Position numbers and translations under genes: made by a program
Notes under the pieces: model-generated
Database searches by the model: none
Seen by the model: only the letters and a program-made list of their open reading frames with translations
What the model was told of the DNA's origin: nothing
Source of the DNA: Romboutsia weinsteinii
Lineage (GTDB): Bacteria; Bacillota; Clostridia; Peptostreptococcales; Peptostreptococcaceae
Assembly (NCBI RefSeq): GCF_002250835.2
Contig: NZ_NOJY02000013.1
Span: forward strand, 46,373-110,372
DNA: 64,000 nucleotides
Direction of reading: 5' to 3'
Shown here: one piece after another, positions 62,154-64,000 of the stretch
Numbering within the stretch: position 1 is the first letter of the stretch
Layout: each line of letters opens with the position of its first letter

Positions 62154-63020
62154 TTACTGATAGTGAACCTTATTTGATAATAACTTAAAGTGTGCTAGTG
62201 TAAGAATCCCTACTATTATTATTAAGAATACACTGGCAGCAGAGGCTTCACCAATATTGTAGTATCTAAATCCAGATTCATATATGTGGTAAACTAACAT
62301 GTTAGTTGAATTTATAGGACCTCCCTTTGTCATAACATTTATAAGGTCAAATACTTGGAATGATGCTGTAGTTGTTGTTATTAATAAGAAAAATATTGTC
62401 GGAGATAACATTGGAAGTGTTATCTTAAAGAAAGTAGTAATCTTGCTAGAGTTGTCTAAATCAGCAGCTTCATATATATGCTTTGGTATACTTTGAAGTC
62501 CTGCTACAAATACTAAGGTGTTATATCCTACTGTTTTCCAAATCCCAACTGATATTATTGAAAATAGAGCAGTTTTTTCACTACTTAACCACTTAGAAGT
62601 TGGAAGTCCTATATTTTCTAAGACCCAGTTCAAAATACCATAGTCAGGATTTAGTATCCACATAAATAAAACTCCTATAGATACTAAGGATACTATATGT
62701 GGTGTAAACATTATGGTCTGTGCTAAATTATGTATAAAAGTCTTTTTATTTAACCATACTGCGCATAATAAAGACAATGAAATAGATATACCAACCATAG
62801 CTATTGTATATATTGCCGTATTTTTGATTGTTACTATAAAATCTGAATCACCTAATAGATTCTGATAATTCTCTAAACCTACGAAATCAAATGATAAGTT
62901 TATCAAACTTCCAGATTGAAAGCTCAAATATATATTGTATAATATCGGATAAACTACAAATAGAATAATTCCGATTAATGCTGGTGCTATATATAAATAC
63001 GCCTTATAGTGCTTCTTCAT
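62154..63020 (-). CDS. Sugar ABC transporter permease (UgpA/MalF-type)
   Basis: About 288 residues. ATG 63020 (MKKHYKAYLY) is preferred because GAGAGG precedes it; an earlier ATG overlaps that site. It has six membrane helices, KAYLYIAPALIGIILFVVYP at the start, and the EAA loop YEAADLDNSSKITTFFKITLPMLSP. It overlaps the end of the ATPase gene by 17 bases. Confidence 0.9.
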   Translation of the reverse strand: MKKHYKAYLYIAPALIGIILFVVYPILYNIYLSFQSGSLINLSFDFVGLENYQNLLGDSDFIVTIKNTAIYTIAMVGISISLSLLCAVWLNKKTFIHNLAQTIMFTPHIVSLVSIGVLFMWILNPDYGILNWVLENIGLPTSKWLSSEKTALFSIISVGIWKTVGYNTLVFVAGLQSIPKHIYEAADLDNSSKITTFFKITLPMLSPTIFFLLITTTTASFQVFDLINVMTKGGPINSTNMLVYHIYESGFRYYNIGEASAASVFLIIIVGILTLAHFKLLSNKVHYQ

Positions 63021-63981
63021 ATAATTTCCTCTCAATTTCACATTTTTTTATTTTAGGTAATATACTTTCTAATCTCTCTATGTCATAAATACATTCTTCT
63101 TTTTCATCAAAGTAATATAAATCTTTTTTATCTATGTATATACTTATTTGCTTATCTATCTCTAAGGTATCATCTTCTGTTTTTATCATTATGTTTTTGC
63201 TATTATGTTTTAAACAATATAATACTTCTGCTCCTAAAATCTCCTTTGTTGTAACCGTACAATTTAATATAATTCCATCAAAATTAACTCCTCCACTCAA
63301 CGATGCTTTTTCAGGCCTAAATCCTATTTTTATATTTTTTAAGTTAGTTTTTATTACATTCATTGCTGGACTTCCTATAAATTGAGCTACAAACTCATTA
63401 ACAGGTTTATTGTAAATTTCCTTAGGACTTCCTGCCTGCATTATTTCTCCCTTATTCATTATCACTATCTTATCTGCCATAGACATTGCTTCTACTTGGT
63501 CATGAGTAACATACACAAATGTCGTCTTTAATTTGTTATGAATTTGTATAAGCTCACTTCTCATTTGATTCCTAAGCTTTGCATCTAAGTTTGATAAAGG
63601 CTCATCCATTAAAAATACCTTAGGAGTTTTTACCATAGACCTTGCTAGAGCTACTCTTTGTCTCTGTCCTCCAGATAAATCCGATGGCTTTCTAGTCAAG
63701 TATTCTTCTAGTCCAACCGTTTTGGATACATCTTTTATTAACTCTTCTCTTTTGCCCTTTGCTACCTTATTATTTTTAAGTCCAAACTCTATATTTTCTT
63801 TTACAGTCATATGAGGATATAATGCATAATTTTGAAATACCATTGATATACCTCTTTTACTTGCTTCTACATGTGTTACATTATCTTCCCCTATAAGAAG
63901 GGTTCCATTTGTTATATCCTCTAGACCCGCTATCATTCTAAGTGTTGTAGATTTACCGCAACCTGATGGTCCTACTAATAC
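63004..63981 (-). CDS. Sugar ABC transporter ATPase (UgpC/MsmK-type), 5' end missing
   Basis: About 325 residues of genomic sequence are present. It has Walker A GPSGCGKSTTLRMIAGLE, Q-loop VFQNYALYPHM, signature LSGGQRQRVALARS, Walker B VFLMDEPLSNLD and switch His VTHD. A C-terminal TOBE/MalK-like domain follows (about 230-330). The natural N-terminus (about 30 residues before VLVGPSG) lies beyond the window. The five residues MYKRQ that appear to start the frame come from adapter sequence, not from the gene. It energises uptake with the two permeases encoded downstream. Confidence 0.92.
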   Translation of the reverse strand, partial: VLVGPSGCGKSTTLRMIAGLEDITNGTLLIGEDNVTHVEASKRGISMVFQNYALYPHMTVKENIEFGLKNNKVAKGKREELIKDVSKTVGLEEYLTRKPSDLSGGQRQRVALARSMVKTPKVFLMDEPLSNLDAKLRNQMRSELIQIHNKLKTTFVYVTHDQVEAMSMADKIVIMNKGEIMQAGSPKEIYNKPVNEFVAQFIGSPAMNVIKTNLKNIKIGFRPEKASLSGGVNFDGIILNCTVTTKEILGAEVLYCLKHNSKNIMIKTEDDTLEIDKQISIYIDKKDLYYFDEKEECIYDIERLESILPKIKKCEIERKLYEEAL

Positions 63982-64000
63982 CTGTCTCTTATACACATCT
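63982..64000. other. Nextera transposase adapter remnant
   Basis: The last 19 bases, CTGTCTCTTATACACATCT, are identical to the Nextera (Tn5 mosaic end) adapter. Read on the minus strand they produce the artefactual MYKRQ start. They are not part of the genome. Confidence 0.97.

Overview
The window is AT-rich Firmicutes DNA. Gene content points to a Peptostreptococcaceae-type gut Clostridium, a relative of Clostridioides, Paraclostridium, Terrisporobacter or Romboutsia. The evidence is a class B sortase of the C. difficile type, surface proteins ending in SPQTG and NPTTG sorting motifs, a SipW-dependent matrix-protein operon, a diaminopimelate operon, and an orphan PAS histidine kinase with a Spo0A-box-like site in its leader. 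Family assignments were made by reading motifs; no database was searched. The last 19 bases (63982-64000) are not genomic: they match the Nextera transposase mosaic-end adapter, so the window ends at a draft-assembly contig edge.

Layout. (1) 76-5825, minus strand: sipW signal peptidase, two matrix-fibre subunits of the TasA/CalY/BsaA kind, a wall-anchored SPQTG protein, a VWA adhesin and a third fibre-like protein. (2) 6175-6868, plus: a DUF1659 / DUF2922 / YvrJ small-gene cassette. (3) 6955-14620: a phage-derived island. Two XRE regulators have visible operator arrays. A minus-strand cro-like / antirepressor / orphan YqaJ C-terminal module / replisome organizer / DnaC-like / Mor-like / amidase operon lies between them, together with a histidine kinase-EAL pair. 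No integrase, packaging or structural genes are present. (4) 14687-36768, minus: an exopolysaccharide or capsule locus. It opens with LytR-CpsA-Psr, Wzz-type, BY-kinase and priming transferase genes. It continues with a nearly complete GDP-L-fucose pathway, several glycosyltransferases, three acetyltransferases, Wzy and Wzx, and closes with galU and a second LCP protein. (5) 36970-42568: surface proteins, two LuxR-type regulators with degenerate receivers, sortase B and its probable NPTTG substrate. (6) 42570-52476: a very large dockerin-bearing M60 (mucin-type) metallopeptidase, a rhodanese, a gene remnant, a membrane pseudokinase and a NanM-like sialic-acid mutarotase lipoprotein. (7) 52611-58993, minus: lysine/DAP genes lysC, asd, dapA, dapB, dapH and an ArgD-type aminotransferase. 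(8) About 59165-59247, plus: a candidate small RNA with two C-rich motifs. (9) 59414-63981: a hotdog-fold protein and an Ugp-like sugar ABC transporter cut by the contig end.

How it fits together. Most of the window builds or acts on the cell surface: a SipW-processed protein fibre, a fucose-containing acetylated polysaccharide probably ligated by LCP enzymes, and sortase-anchored proteins. Tandem Spo0A-box-like sites upstream of the polysaccharide operon, and another before the kinase-EAL pair, suggest a link between sporulation control, c-di-GMP and matrix. The M60 protease, cohesin-like wall protein, sortase B and NanM suggest a mucin-facing lifestyle. The most original candidates are the possible cohesin-dockerin pairing, the C-rich small RNA, the degenerate response-regulator pair (one with Glu at the phospho-acceptor position), the structured leader before one of them, and the four-Cys motif beside the phospho-acceptor His of the orphan kinase.
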